This document shows, piece by piece, positions 7,725 through 16,367 of a stretch of DNA of 37,961 nt. The position numbers and the translations under genes were made by a program. The notes below the pieces were generated by a model, which was not told where the DNA came from, searched no databases, and was given only the letters and a program-made list of their open reading frames with translations. Position 1 is the stretch's first letter. Each line of letters begins with the position of its first letter. The stretch is from a bacterium Ga0077546 (GTDB lineage Bacteria; Cyanobacteriota; Vampirovibrionia; Obscuribacterales; Obscuribacteraceae). The stretch is taken from NCBI GenBank assembly GCA_001464165.1, contig LNEX01000342.1, forward strand, positions 1-37,961, in the 5' to 3' direction.

Positions 7725-8495
7725 TTAGTTAACGGCTGGAGCCGCCGAAGCACCTTTAGCAGCAGCGTCTTTTTTGTACTCTTCAATTAGAATCAAAGCA
7801 GCGCGATAGCGCACTTTTTCTAATTCTTCAGCCCGTTGAAACATATCTAGAGCGGCTTTGGCAATAACTGCATTCGAGTCGGCACTCTCCTCTTCATCCC
7901 CTACAGGCATAGAGCCATGCACTTGATCTAGCGACTTATTAATAGCGATAACTTGATCGCGCCAGGTATTCCAAAGAGGGTTTATGCGCTCTTCAATCAC
8001 CTTGGTGACATTGCGTCCATTAGGATCAACATCGTTAATATCTTCACTAAGTAAATGCACAATGGGCTCAAGAGTGTTGACGTAGAGCACAAGCCATTCT
8101 TTGCGAGGCGCCAAATACTTGGCCTTATTATCAAACATCGACAAAGATATTGCAGTTGGACTTTGCTCTATTGGAGCATCATTAACAGTCATACAAGTGC
8201 GCGTAGCTTCTAGAAAAAGATTAACAGCTTGCTGCTTGAGCTGATTAAGAGAGAGCCTAGTATCGCGCAGGTCGCTAAGCATACATTCTGGACTCATTTG
8301 CTCGGCATCGCTGGTGGTGCGCTTTTTTAATGTCGTCCCTGGGGCGGGCACCTTAGCTGCGGCTGAACTTGTTACACTAACGGCTGAACTAGCATCAGCC
8401 GCTAGAGCTGACAAATTAGCACTGCACAACAACTGCACCGACACTGCTAGACCAACAGCGGCTACTTGATCACCAAAAGACTTCACTGAAAACAT
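7725..8495 (-). CDS. Secreted protein of unknown function
   Basis: About 256 residues from ATG 8495, with GAGG 9 nt upstream; a TTG at 8516 would add seven. A signal peptide (MFSVKSFGDQVAAVGLAV...ANLSALAADA) probably ends at A-L-A. A Ser/Ala/Thr linker follows to about residue 60, then a mainly helical body with two Cys (in S-P-E-C-M and R-T-C-M) that could form a disulfide. It ends in an Ala-rich tail. It begins 23 nt after the stop of the DUF1648 protein and is probably co-transcribed with it. No family recognised. Confidence 0.65.
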   Translation of the reverse strand: MFSVKSFGDQVAAVGLAVSVQLLCSANLSALAADASSAVSVTSSAAAKVPAPGTTLKKRTTSDAEQMSPECMLSDLRDTRLSLNQLKQQAVNLFLEATRTCMTVNDAPIEQSPTAISLSMFDNKAKYLAPRKEWLVLYVNTLEPIVHLLSEDINDVDPNGRNVTKVIEERINPLWNTWRDQVIAINKSLDQVHGSMPVGDEEESADSNAVIAKAALDMFQRAEELEKVRYRAALILIEEYKKDAAAKGASAAPAVN

Positions 8496-8518
8496 TCCAT
8501 CAATCCTCAGATACAAAA

Positions 8519-9886
8519 TTAAAGTGTAAACAAACTATCAGACAAGCCCTTATTAAAATCGAGCTGATCAAAGAACACAAAGGCATTTGGCTGCCCGTCT
8601 TTGTAGGTGTTCCAAGCTATTGGAATTTTAGTCTTCGGGTTCAAATAGACGACATGCACAAATGAGCTGCCAACGGCACCCTCTTCTCCACCGTTCTTGT
8701 CGCGCATCAACAAGATCATAACTGGCTCTTTAAATGGCGCAATTCTTACCGGCTGTGAAACAGTAGCCACTGCGCCCGAAGAGACTTGCTGCTTTAGCGC
8801 CGCAGACAAAGAAAGAAAGTCACTCTTGGCCAAACTAAACCCAGTAGGCAATCTCAATGAGCGCGAATCGGGCTGCAAAGTCATCTTAACCAGACTAAGC
8901 GTACCTCCACCCTTTCCCCTGAGAGAACCGTCATGCTGCCGAACAACGACAGATCCGTTGCGGTAATCAAGTGACTTTATTTCGGCCCGCAACAGCTCCC
9001 GCTGCTTGAACGATACAAGAGCACCACCGTAGTCTTTCCACTTGTTCTGCTTGACAGTAAAAAGCTGACAGAAGCACTGATAATCGTGCAGGTTTGCGGC
9101 CGCAGAGGACAAACTGTCGATAAAAGGCATGCCAACTTTCGACTTGGCAAGTTTATCCACCGTGCCACTATCGGGCAAGCTGGTCTCAAGCTCGTTTTTG
9201 CTCATGCCATAGGCGCTAGGACTTAAGAAAGTAAGAGTAGCAGTCAATGAGACGACGTTTAACGCCAAATATGAGTGCCGTAGCCAATGAGGAATCAACG
9301 GACGATTTCTCCGGGTTGGGGATACCAGATCAGGGACAACTTCAGAAGAGAAATAATCCCGAAGCAATAATCTACCATGTTGGCAAGAAAAAAAGGTATG
9401 CGACCTGCCAGCTGGTTTTTCCTGCTGCCGCACCACACTGCTTCCTTGCACGAAGAAGATACCTATGGTGATCAATATCGATCCAAGAAACACTGGCGCG
9501 AACCAGGGGCCGAGACCATCCATGTGCTTAAGTGCAGTTTCTACCAACGCTATTTGTAGATAAGCAATTAAGGCAGAAAGTTCTAGCTTTAAAGTGAACA
9601 TCAAATTGCGTGCCATCGAATAAAGCTCATCGCGATTCTGGTCTGTGATTCTCCAAGGCATATTGAAACGATTGCTTCTTTCTCCAAAGGTCAAATTGCC
9701 GTAGAGAAAAAGCGCAATGAAAGGCAAGAAAAGCACAAAAGACTTAGGCGCCCAGCCATCGGGCTGACCAAGCAGGCCAAAGTGTATCGGCACCGTTTCA
9801 GGGAGAGCCGACCAGTGAACCATCAGATAACCAATCCCCAGCAAGGTAACTCCTAATGGCAGCAACTCTTTGATTAACTTGGACAT
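8519..9886 (-). CDS. DUF1648-type membrane protein fused to a secreted domain
   Basis: 455 residues from ATG 9886. The first ~65 residues match the DUF1648 pattern: TM1, then LPETVPIHFGLLGQPDGWAP, then TM2. More membrane segments lie at about 95-115 and 128-150. After a polar stretch, residues ~198-230 (IPHWLRHSYLALNVVSL...SPSAYG) look like an internal signal peptide or fifth TM. A ~225-residue soluble domain follows (LHDYQCFCQLF..., ending PIAWNTYKDGQPNAFVFFDQ), resembling outer-membrane-lipid-type beta folds such as DUF1571, though I am not sure of that. With five TMs the C-terminal domain would lie outside the membrane. A fusion of two neighbouring genes is plausible. First gene of a pair with 7725-8495. 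Confidence 0.65.
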   Translation of the reverse strand: MSKLIKELLPLGVTLLGIGYLMVHWSALPETVPIHFGLLGQPDGWAPKSFVLFLPFIALFLYGNLTFGERSNRFNMPWRITDQNRDELYSMARNLMFTLKLELSALIAYLQIALVETALKHMDGLGPWFAPVFLGSILITIGIFFVQGSSVVRQQEKPAGRSHTFFSCQHGRLLLRDYFSSEVVPDLVSPTRRNRPLIPHWLRHSYLALNVVSLTATLTFLSPSAYGMSKNELETSLPDSGTVDKLAKSKVGMPFIDSLSSAAANLHDYQCFCQLFTVKQNKWKDYGGALVSFKQRELLRAEIKSLDYRNGSVVVRQHDGSLRGKGGGTLSLVKMTLQPDSRSLRLPTGFSLAKSDFLSLSAALKQQVSSGAVATVSQPVRIAPFKEPVMILLMRDKNGGEEGAVGSSFVHVVYLNPKTKIPIAWNTYKDGQPNAFVFFDQLDFNKGLSDSLFTL

Positions 9887-10182
9887 GGTCAGCCCTCTTT
9901 CGAATTACTTTCCGAATAACTTTTGTTTAGACTTTTGTTTAGACTTTCAATTATCCTTAGCTTTGCACTAATTTCCATCTTATTAGCTCTTGAAATAAGC
10001 ATCTCACAACCGCACTAAGATCCTTAAGAATTTAACCATGCAGAAAGAGACCAGAAAAAAGCAAGCAATGCCACACATCACTTGACGCCCCGACAGAGTG
10101 AATCATTCGAGCCACGGGGGGCCGGGCAGGTTTGCACAAATAGGCCCAAAAGAGCGAGCAGCGAAAGCTGGGGATAGACTGA
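9887..10182. other. Intergenic region upstream of the DUF1648 gene; no gene seen
   Basis: No coding frame looks real here. It holds the short tandem repeat at 9919-9947 and a GC-rich patch at about 10084-10160 (ccccgacagagtgaatcatt onward, with gagccacggggggccgggc) that could fold locally. I match that patch to no known RNA family. Confidence 0.4.
9919..9947. repeat. 12-bp tandem repeat, 2.4 copies
   Basis: acttttgtttag occurs at 9919-9930 and 9931-9942, followed by a partial acttt at 9943-9947. It lies 33-61 nt upstream of the DUF1648 gene's ATG, so copy-number change could affect its promoter spacing. Confidence 0.8.
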
Positions 10183-10592
10183 AATGGTCCTCAAAAGAAA
10201 ACAGCTAATCCACACCTTTTACTAGCAACACTGTCAAACTACTGTGAAAACAAAGAAACTAAGCTCGGCAATCAAATTAAATACGCTTACTTTCACGTTC
10301 TCACCACCGTATCTGATGGCACTTTAAAGCTGCACAAACTAGAGAACGCACAGAAAATTACAAAGGCCGTACACACAAGGGCACCAGGTACTAAGGCCAT
10401 TGCCTGGATCTATATTGGTTCGGTGCCGCAAAATGGCGGCGTAAACTGGAAGAAGCCAGAGACCCGCGCCAACTTAGTAAAGGAGGCACAGTGCGCTCTA
10501 ACATTGAAGGCATTGCCTTGTTTGTCGACTACACAACTGACGAAGCAGAATGGAAATTGTATAGAGATTATTGGTTGAAAGGCTCTAAATAA
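10183..10592 (+). pseudogene. Relic of a TIM-barrel hydrolase-like protein (GH18-like)
   Basis: From 10183, just after an in-frame TGA, the frame encodes a coherent sequence with no start codon at its head. It includes KLGNQIKYAYFHVL, DGTLKL, ENAQKITKAVHTRAPGTKAI, AWIYIGS and a PETRANLVKEA segment. This alternation (barrel strand Y-A-Y-F-H, then P-G-T-K-x-I-x-W-I-Y-I-G) resembles glycoside hydrolase 18-like barrels. At about 10488-10492 the sense shifts frame and continues SNIEGIALFVDYTTDEAEWK to TAA 10590-10592. The segments that would carry the catalytic acids in such a family are missing. I read it as a deleted, frameshifted fragment; the family call is tentative. Confidence 0.45.
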
Positions 10593-10621
10593 TAGTTTCC
10601 AGGGAAACTATTATTTAGAGC
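10582..10621. terminator. Perfect 19-bp inverted repeat at the end of the relic gene
   Basis: gctctaaataatagtttcc (10582-10600) and its exact complement (10603-10621) are separated by only ag. The repeat includes the relic's TAA. In RNA it folds as a long AT-rich hairpin followed by tataatt. It may act as a terminator, but the perfection and near-absent loop are more typical of a protein-bound palindrome or mobile-element site. Confidence 0.6.
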
Positions 10622-10766
10622 TATAATTGAGCATCATCGCCGATGCATCCCAACTAAAATGAAGGCACGATTCAGCATTAGAGATAGACGAAAAAGGCAA
10701 GCAGTAGAATAAGACTACTTTCTTCCGGTCACTAGGCAATAGCGCTTCACATCAACCACTTCGACT

Positions 10767-11444
10767 ATGTCAGCAGCTCACAAACGAATTTACATTGAAG
10801 ATGTGGTCGAACCAGCGCGAATTCGCACGCAATCATTCGCCAAGGCCTTTCCTGCCGCAGCGGCCATGTGGGATCACAAAAAGAACTGTGGCTTCGGTCC
10901 AGAAGATTTTTCTTTTCGTTCACACGTTAGAGCCTGGTTCAAATGCCCAAAAGGTAGAGACCATCGCTTTCAAGTGCAAATTGCTGCCATGGCAAACGCC
11001 ATGTTATCTCAATCAAAAACAATGGGCTGCGGTTTCTGCAATTCAAAGCGCGTATCGGTTACCAACAATCTGGCTGAGACTTATCCTGAAATAGCAAAAG
11101 AGTGGATGCCCAAGAAAAATAAATTGAGCCCACAAGATGTTCCAGCTGGCTCTTGCAAATATGCCTGGTGGAAATGCCCCAAAGGCCACACCTACGAAGC
11201 ACAAATAAGCAACAGAACTGCTGAGGGAACAGGGTGTGTTCGCTGCAACGTTGGTGAACCCTTAGATCTGCGCACCTATCCACGAGCTTACAAAGAATTT
11301 GATCGCAAGAAAAACAAGGGCGTAGATCCACACTGCCTGTCGTCCACGGCCAAGTATGCCTGGAATTGCAGCGCTGACCCCAGACATCACTGGATTGATG
11401 CCCCTTTTGCCGCAATCAAAAAGGTTCTCCCGGTAACAATCTAA
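10767..11444 (+). CDS. Zinc-ribbon repeat protein, first part (treble-clef DUF4379 type)
   Basis: 225 residues from ATG 10767 to TAA 11444. It contains tandem units of about 65 residues with the pattern A-x-x-W-x-x-x-K-N...W-x-K-C-P-x-G-H...I-x-x-R...G-C-x-x-C, the probable zinc-ribbon (PF14311) repeat. Unit 1 runs through W-F-K-C-P-K-G to G-C-G-F-C, unit 2 through W-W-K-C-P-K-G-H to G-C-V-R-C. Unit 3 begins but the frame stops before its end. The same protein continues in the next frame (11424-11926), so 10767-11926 was one five-unit gene. The break sits at an A5 run (11419-11423). Such units occur next to nuclease domains, but no nuclease domain is visible here. Confidence 0.75.
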   Translation: MSAAHKRIYIEDVVEPARIRTQSFAKAFPAAAAMWDHKKNCGFGPEDFSFRSHVRAWFKCPKGRDHRFQVQIAAMANAMLSQSKTMGCGFCNSKRVSVTNNLAETYPEIAKEWMPKKNKLSPQDVPAGSCKYAWWKCPKGHTYEAQISNRTAEGTGCVRCNVGEPLDLRTYPRAYKEFDRKKNKGVDPHCLSSTAKYAWNCSADPRHHWIDAPFAAIKKVLPVTI

Positions 11445-11926
11445 AAACATCGCATCCACACCTCGCTAAACAGTGGCATCCGACCAAGAACGGTGACACC
11501 ACAGCCAAAGATGTAACTTTTGGCAGCGGCTTCAAGGCTTGGTGGAAATGCAATCAAGGCCCCGATCACGAGTGGCAAACCTCCGTTGCTAATAGAACAG
11601 GATTGCAGACCGATTGCCCGTATTGCAAAATGCGCAGAACATCGGTCACCAACATAATTGCAACGCAAGCGCCAAAGCTAGCGAAAGAATGGCATCCACG
11701 CAAAAATGGCAAAACCAAGCCCGACCAAGTGCGCATTCACTCTATGACACAGTTCTGGTGGCTTTGCTCGAAGTGTTCCTTCGAATGGCGAGCGGCACCC
11801 ATCTATCGCATTACTTGCGGCAACGGCTGCCCACAATGTGCCCGAAAGAAGCACGGAAAGATGATGAGCAAACGACTAAAAGATAATCCAGAGCTAAGAT
11901 TCAAAAAGCAATCAGGACTTACTTAG
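11424..11926 (+). CDS. Zinc-ribbon repeat protein, second part (frameshifted continuation)
   Basis: Reading from GGT at 11424 gives GSPGNNLKTSHPHLAKQWHP and two more units: W-W-K-C...C-P-Y-C and W-W-L-C-S-K-C...G-C-P-Q-C. It ends at TAG 11924-11926 after a basic tail. It has no plausible start of its own before about 11603, and its first residues complete unit 3 of the preceding frame. One extra A in the A5 run at 11419-11423 would restore a ~386-residue protein. Unit 3 has S-P-G-N where the others have C-P-x-C, so that zinc site is lost whatever the frame. The 3' end overlaps the convergent TPR gene by 8 nt. Confidence 0.7.
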
Positions 11927-12833
11927 TTTTAGCCGCTGTGTTCTTAGCCGAACTAGCCTTTTCTAAGGCCATCTTTTTGAAGCACAAATCTCTTTGCTCT
12001 CGACAATGCTTAGTATGGTCGGTTCCAAGCATAAGAGAAGCATTGTAGTCACTGCTGGCCTCACGGTAGCGACCTAAGGCGAAATACTGATCGCCGCGTT
12101 CAGTGAATGACTCATACTCATCAGGAAAATGTTTAATCATAAAACTATAGTCTTCTATCGCTTTAAGGGGCTGCTTTGCCTTGACGTATAGTCTGGCTCT
12201 TTGCAGACGCTCTTCTTCCCCCATCGGATCAGCCTGCACCAGCACGCAATAGTCACTAATGGCTGCAGTGAAATTGCCCAGCGAACTTTGGCACTTCGCT
12301 CTTAACTTTCGCGCACCATCATAGTTAGGCTGTAGCTTTAGTAGCTTATCCAAATCGGCAATAGTGTCTTTGTAGCGATACAAACTAGCATAAGTAAAAG
12401 CTCGACGATACAAAGCATGCCTAAAATCAGGTTTTATCTTCAAAGCCTGATTGAAGACAGCCAGCGACTTTTCGTACTCTTCTTCCCACATATAGACAGC
12501 GCCGAGGGTGTGCATTGCTTGCACGCAGTTAGGATCAATAGAGATAGCTTCGCTCAAAAGCTTTATCGCCTTATCATTGTCTCCGGTCTCATGGGCTCGC
12601 AGACCGGCCTCATACTTTGCCAGAGCCTGCAAATTTCTCTTTGGACTAGTTTGGTACTCAATAAACTGCTGTCGGTCAACAGTCTCTCTTGTACTAGTTC
12701 TCTTTGCCGGACTGACCTGGGCATACCCAATAGAGCAACAAAAACTTGTTAGCGACAAACAAGCTGCCAATACTTCAATCAGGCCCAACCTAGAACTGCG
12801 GAGGAGCTTCAAGATTATTATCCTCACTTGCAT
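11919..12833 (-). CDS. Secreted or membrane-anchored TPR protein
   Basis: About 304 residues from ATG 12833. The frame is open to 12971, but the chosen start directly precedes a signal peptide or anchor (MQVRIIILKLL...LIEVLAACLSLTSFCCSIGYA). Five to six tetratricopeptide units follow (for example AGLRAHETGDNDKAIKLLSE, MHTLGAVYMWEEEYEKSLAV, ERGDQYFALGRYREASSDYN) with canonical spacing of W/L-G-Y-A-F-P positions. A Lys/Ala-rich tail ends the protein. TPR domains mediate protein contacts; the partner is unknown. It lies 109 nt downstream of the RND pump on the same strand. Confidence 0.8.
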   Translation of the reverse strand: MQVRIIILKLLRSSRLGLIEVLAACLSLTSFCCSIGYAQVSPAKRTSTRETVDRQQFIEYQTSPKRNLQALAKYEAGLRAHETGDNDKAIKLLSEAISIDPNCVQAMHTLGAVYMWEEEYEKSLAVFNQALKIKPDFRHALYRRAFTYASLYRYKDTIADLDKLLKLQPNYDGARKLRAKCQSSLGNFTAAISDYCVLVQADPMGEEERLQRARLYVKAKQPLKAIEDYSFMIKHFPDEYESFTERGDQYFALGRYREASSDYNASLMLGTDHTKHCREQRDLCFKKMALEKASSAKNTAAKTK

Positions 12834-12942
12834 CAGACTTGCCTTAACGTATGTCTTGCCGGCCGCTGGTGCGACAGCCTGGAATCCGCTCATGCGAAAA
12901 ACTCGATGGTTCTGAAGCTCTACGACCTGCTCAACCTCTAAA

Positions 12943-15900
12943 TTAATCCTTCTTCTCATTGACAGGCACATCTTCTTTGCGATGCAACCAAGTGTAGATA
13001 GTCGGCAAAATAATTAAGGTCAAAATGGTGGAAGTGACAAGACCACCAAGCACAACTGTTGCTAGCGGCCGCTGCACTTCAGCACCCGTTCCCTGCGAAA
13101 AGATTTTTGGCAACAAACCAACCATAGCCACCGTAGCGGTCATGAGCACGGGCCTTAGCCTTACCTTAACGCCAGCCATCACAGCAGCCACCACAGACAT
13201 TCCTTCACTCTGCATTTGTGTCATATAGCTAATCATGATCACACCATTTTGCACAGCTACACCAAACAGGGCAATAAAACCAATAATGGCAGGCACCGAC
13301 AGAGGTTGTTGTGAAACTAGCAGAGCGAAAATTCCACCGACTATAGCAAATGGAACATTGAGCATAATCAAACTAGCATTCTTCAACGAATTGAACGAAG
13401 CATATAACAAAATGAAAATCAGAAGCAACACCACTGGCACAACCAAAGATAGCCGGGCCATAGCCCGTTGCTGATTCTCAAACTGACCACCCCAGACAAT
13501 CTTGTAGCCCTTAGGTAATTTGATTTCAGCCTTAACTCTGCGCTGAGCCTCTTCCACGAAGCTACCTAAATCGCGACCTCTAACATTGGCGAGCACAGCT
13601 GTGCGCCTTTGGCCACCTTCACGGTTAATCATCACTGTACCGCGGGTATTCTGAATTTTGGCCAATTGACCGAGGTGAACCTTGCCACCACTAGGGGTAT
13701 CAATAATAATTGACTCAATATCTTCCTGGGTATCCCGAAACTTCAGAGGAAAGCGAATCAGCAGGTCGAATCGTCGCGTGCCCTCCATCACTTCTGTCAC
13801 TTTCCTACCGGCCAAAGCCGTCGCCATGATTTCTTCAACTTCGCCAACATTGAGGCCGTAGCGAGCAATAACATCGCGGTTCAACTCAATGTTTAGCTGC
13901 GGCAAACCAAGAATATGCTCACGCTGCAAGTCACTGACTCCACGCACATCTTTAATGATGCCTTCGACCTGCTCTGCAATCGAATCGATCTGCTCAAGAT
14001 CGTCACCAAAAATTTTAATTCCAAGGTCAGCCTTAATTCCAGCCACCAAATCATCAATCATATCGGCAATTGGTTGAGAAAAACTTGAAGCTATGCCGGG
14101 GATAACATCAAGGCGCGCGGCCATGGCGTTGACCAAGGCCTCTTTAGTATGAAAAGTCTTCCATTGACTCATCGGCTTAAGGCCAATATACACATCAGCG
14201 TTCTCAACGCCTTCTAGGTCGCTGCCCATGCCAGAGCGACCGATGCGCGAGACAACCAAATCTACTTCAGGAAACTGCCCGATGGCTTGCTCAATCAGAG
14301 TAGCAATACGCCTTGACTCTGTGTGCGAAACACTGGGCGAGAGCTTGGTGCGCAACAAAATCGAGCCTTCATCAAAAGTCGGAATAAACTCAGAACCAAG
14401 AAAGGGCAGAATGGCGAAACCCAAGGTCAGTGTAATCATAAGAAACGTGCAAGTCAGCCGAGGTCTTCTGATTGCCAGAGGTAGAGCCTTGCCCACCACA
14501 CCGGTCGACCAGCTAACAAAGGGATTGTGACGCTCTTTGATCTTTCCGCGCAAGAACCAGTAGCAGAGCACCGGTATAACAGTAAGCGAACAGAGCAGGG
14601 CACCGGTCAAGGCATAGATATAATTGAGCGCCAACGGCGAGAACATGCGACCTTCTACCCCTTCAAGAGTAAACAGGGGCAAATAGACAGCAATAATAAT
14701 AATGATGGCAAAGAAAATCGGGTTACCAACCTCGCCTGCTGCTCTGCAGACAGTACTTAAGCGATTCTCTTCAAGTTCCGCTTGGGTGATGCTGCCGCGC
14801 TCTACGCGTTCTTGTTCAATGGCAAGATGGCGAAAAATATTCTCAACCATGACCACGCCAGCATCAACAATGACACCAAAGTCGACAGCTCCCAAAGTCA
14901 TCAGATTAGCCGTCAGACCAGTGTATTTCATCATGATGAAACTAAACAGCAGGGCTAACGGAATAATGACAGAAACGATAATGGCGCAAGGAACATGCAA
15001 AAGAAACAGCGCAAGCACGACAATTACAAGAGAACCACCGAGGAAGAGCACCTCTTTGACTGTCTCAATACTCTTGTCGACTAGAGCACTCTGATCATAA
15101 TAGGTAACCAAAGAGACGCCATCGGGCAATTCACTTTCAATCTCTTTCAAGCGCTCCCGGACCTTCTCTACCACTTCTTTGGTGTTCACACCTTTGCGGG
15201 TCATGACCATGCCAGTGACAACTTCGCCCTTGCCATCCATCGAGGCAGAACCACGACGAAAAGCAGGGCCAATCTCTACGGTACCAACTTGACCAATCTC
15301 AACGGGGGTACCGTTAACAGACTTGAGCAAAATATGCTTAATGTCTTCAACGTTTTTGATGCGACCCAATCCGCGAATAATGATCTCTTCACCACCACTC
15401 TCAATGAAGTTACCGCCGGCATTGAGGTTATTGTTAGCCAGGGCCATAGTGACGTCGTGCAGGGTAAGCTTAAAACTTCTAAGCACCATGGGTGACACCA
15501 GCACCTGATATTGTTTTACATAACCGCCATAACTGACTATGTTGCCTACGCCGTTTACAGACCTAAGGGCGCGAGCAACTTGCCAATCTTGAATGGTTCT
15601 GAGTTCAGTTAAATCATGCTTGTCGCTGACCAGATAATAATTGAGCACATTTGAAAAAGTCGATACAACCGGGCCAAGCAAGGGAGTAGGCGAACCTTGG
15701 GGCAGTTCAATCTGAGTCAAGCGTTGCTGTACCAAATTGCGCGCCCAATAAACATCAACATCATCATCAAAAATCGCGGTAACGACTGATAAACCAAAGC
15801 TCGAATTGCTTCTGATTTTTGCTACCTTGGGCAATCCATTGAGGCCAGTTTCAATGGGATAAGTAATCATGGCTTCGACTTCTTCGGTAGCCATACTTTC

Positions 15901-16059
15901 AGGCTCTGTGATTATCTGCACCTGAACATTAGACACATCAGGAAAAGAATCAACGGGAATCGTGATTGCGCTATATACGCCAAGCAGAGCTATTCCAACA
16001 GCCAAAGCAACTGTCATGAGGCGTTGATTGAGAGCAAAGCGAATCAAAAAGGAAATCAT
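12943..16059 (-). CDS. CzcA/CusA-type heavy-metal efflux RND permease
   Basis: 1038 residues from ATG 16059, full length for the HME-RND family. It pumps metal ions from periplasm or inner membrane to the outside using the proton gradient, as the inner-membrane trimer of a tripartite complex. Family features: N-terminal TM1 (MISFLIRFALNQRLMTVALA), PVDSFPDVSNVQVQI, S-F-G-L-S-V-V-T-x-I-F-D-D, TM4 with D-F-G-V-I-V-D-A-G-V-V-M-V-E-N, A-G-I-K-A-D-L-G-I-K-I-F-G-D-D-L, and the C-terminal repeat of six TMs. No membrane-fusion or outer-membrane partner gene is adjacent. The metal specificity (Co/Zn/Cd versus Cu/Ag) cannot be read with confidence. Confidence 0.93.
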   Translation of the reverse strand: MISFLIRFALNQRLMTVALAVGIALLGVYSAITIPVDSFPDVSNVQVQIITEPESMATEEVEAMITYPIETGLNGLPKVAKIRSNSSFGLSVVTAIFDDDVDVYWARNLVQQRLTQIELPQGSPTPLLGPVVSTFSNVLNYYLVSDKHDLTELRTIQDWQVARALRSVNGVGNIVSYGGYVKQYQVLVSPMVLRSFKLTLHDVTMALANNNLNAGGNFIESGGEEIIIRGLGRIKNVEDIKHILLKSVNGTPVEIGQVGTVEIGPAFRRGSASMDGKGEVVTGMVMTRKGVNTKEVVEKVRERLKEIESELPDGVSLVTYYDQSALVDKSIETVKEVLFLGGSLVIVVLALFLLHVPCAIIVSVIIPLALLFSFIMMKYTGLTANLMTLGAVDFGVIVDAGVVMVENIFRHLAIEQERVERGSITQAELEENRLSTVCRAAGEVGNPIFFAIIIIIAVYLPLFTLEGVEGRMFSPLALNYIYALTGALLCSLTVIPVLCYWFLRGKIKERHNPFVSWSTGVVGKALPLAIRRPRLTCTFLMITLTLGFAILPFLGSEFIPTFDEGSILLRTKLSPSVSHTESRRIATLIEQAIGQFPEVDLVVSRIGRSGMGSDLEGVENADVYIGLKPMSQWKTFHTKEALVNAMAARLDVIPGIASSFSQPIADMIDDLVAGIKADLGIKIFGDDLEQIDSIAEQVEGIIKDVRGVSDLQREHILGLPQLNIELNRDVIARYGLNVGEVEEIMATALAGRKVTEVMEGTRRFDLLIRFPLKFRDTQEDIESIIIDTPSGGKVHLGQLAKIQNTRGTVMINREGGQRRTAVLANVRGRDLGSFVEEAQRRVKAEIKLPKGYKIVWGGQFENQQRAMARLSLVVPVVLLLIFILLYASFNSLKNASLIMLNVPFAIVGGIFALLVSQQPLSVPAIIGFIALFGVAVQNGVIMISYMTQMQSEGMSVVAAVMAGVKVRLRPVLMTATVAMVGLLPKIFSQGTGAEVQRPLATVVLGGLVTSTILTLIILPTIYTWLHRKEDVPVNEKKD

Positions 16060-16367
16060 TTATCGGCCCTTATCAGACACCTCAGGCATAACTCAATAAA
16101 ACCCTGCGGGTAATTCTCAGCATGTCAAAAGACTAGGCTGACAACATTTTCCCCAAAGATAGTTAGGTTCAAACACCTAAATGATTGATAAAGCCAACAC
16201 AACAAAATTTCTCAGCAAGGAAATACAAGTCTCATTTCTTAAATTTTAAGCCGCAGACGAAATGCGGATATACCAGAAGTAGGAAAGCAAGCGATAGTAT
16301 GGGAAAAATATGAAAATAAACGGCAAGGTGCTAGCCTATCAATTTGGCTGATAGTGGCGTGAAATAC
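16060..16367. other. Divergent intergenic region between RND pump and DUF4240 gene
   Basis: About 300 nt separate the two divergent genes, with no convincing gene. Two small inverted repeats are visible: ttaggt/acctaa (16163-16180, 6-nt spacer) and ccgca/tgcgg (about 16252-16268). The first could be an operator upstream of the pump, but nothing identifies its regulator. Confidence 0.35.

Noticed and set aside
10084..10160. GC-rich patch considered as a riboswitch (cobalamin-like)
   Set aside because: No recognisable conserved core or regulated gene downstream.
11415..11430. Programmed -1 frameshift in the zinc-ribbon gene as the main explanation
   Set aside because: The slip site is C-AAA-AAG and not A-AAA-AAG, no stimulatory structure was identified, and a homopolymer indel is simpler.
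16163..16180. ttaggt/acctaa inverted repeat as a metal-regulator operator for the RND pump
   Set aside because: Only 6-bp arms, over 100 nt from the start, and no match to a known metalloregulator site.
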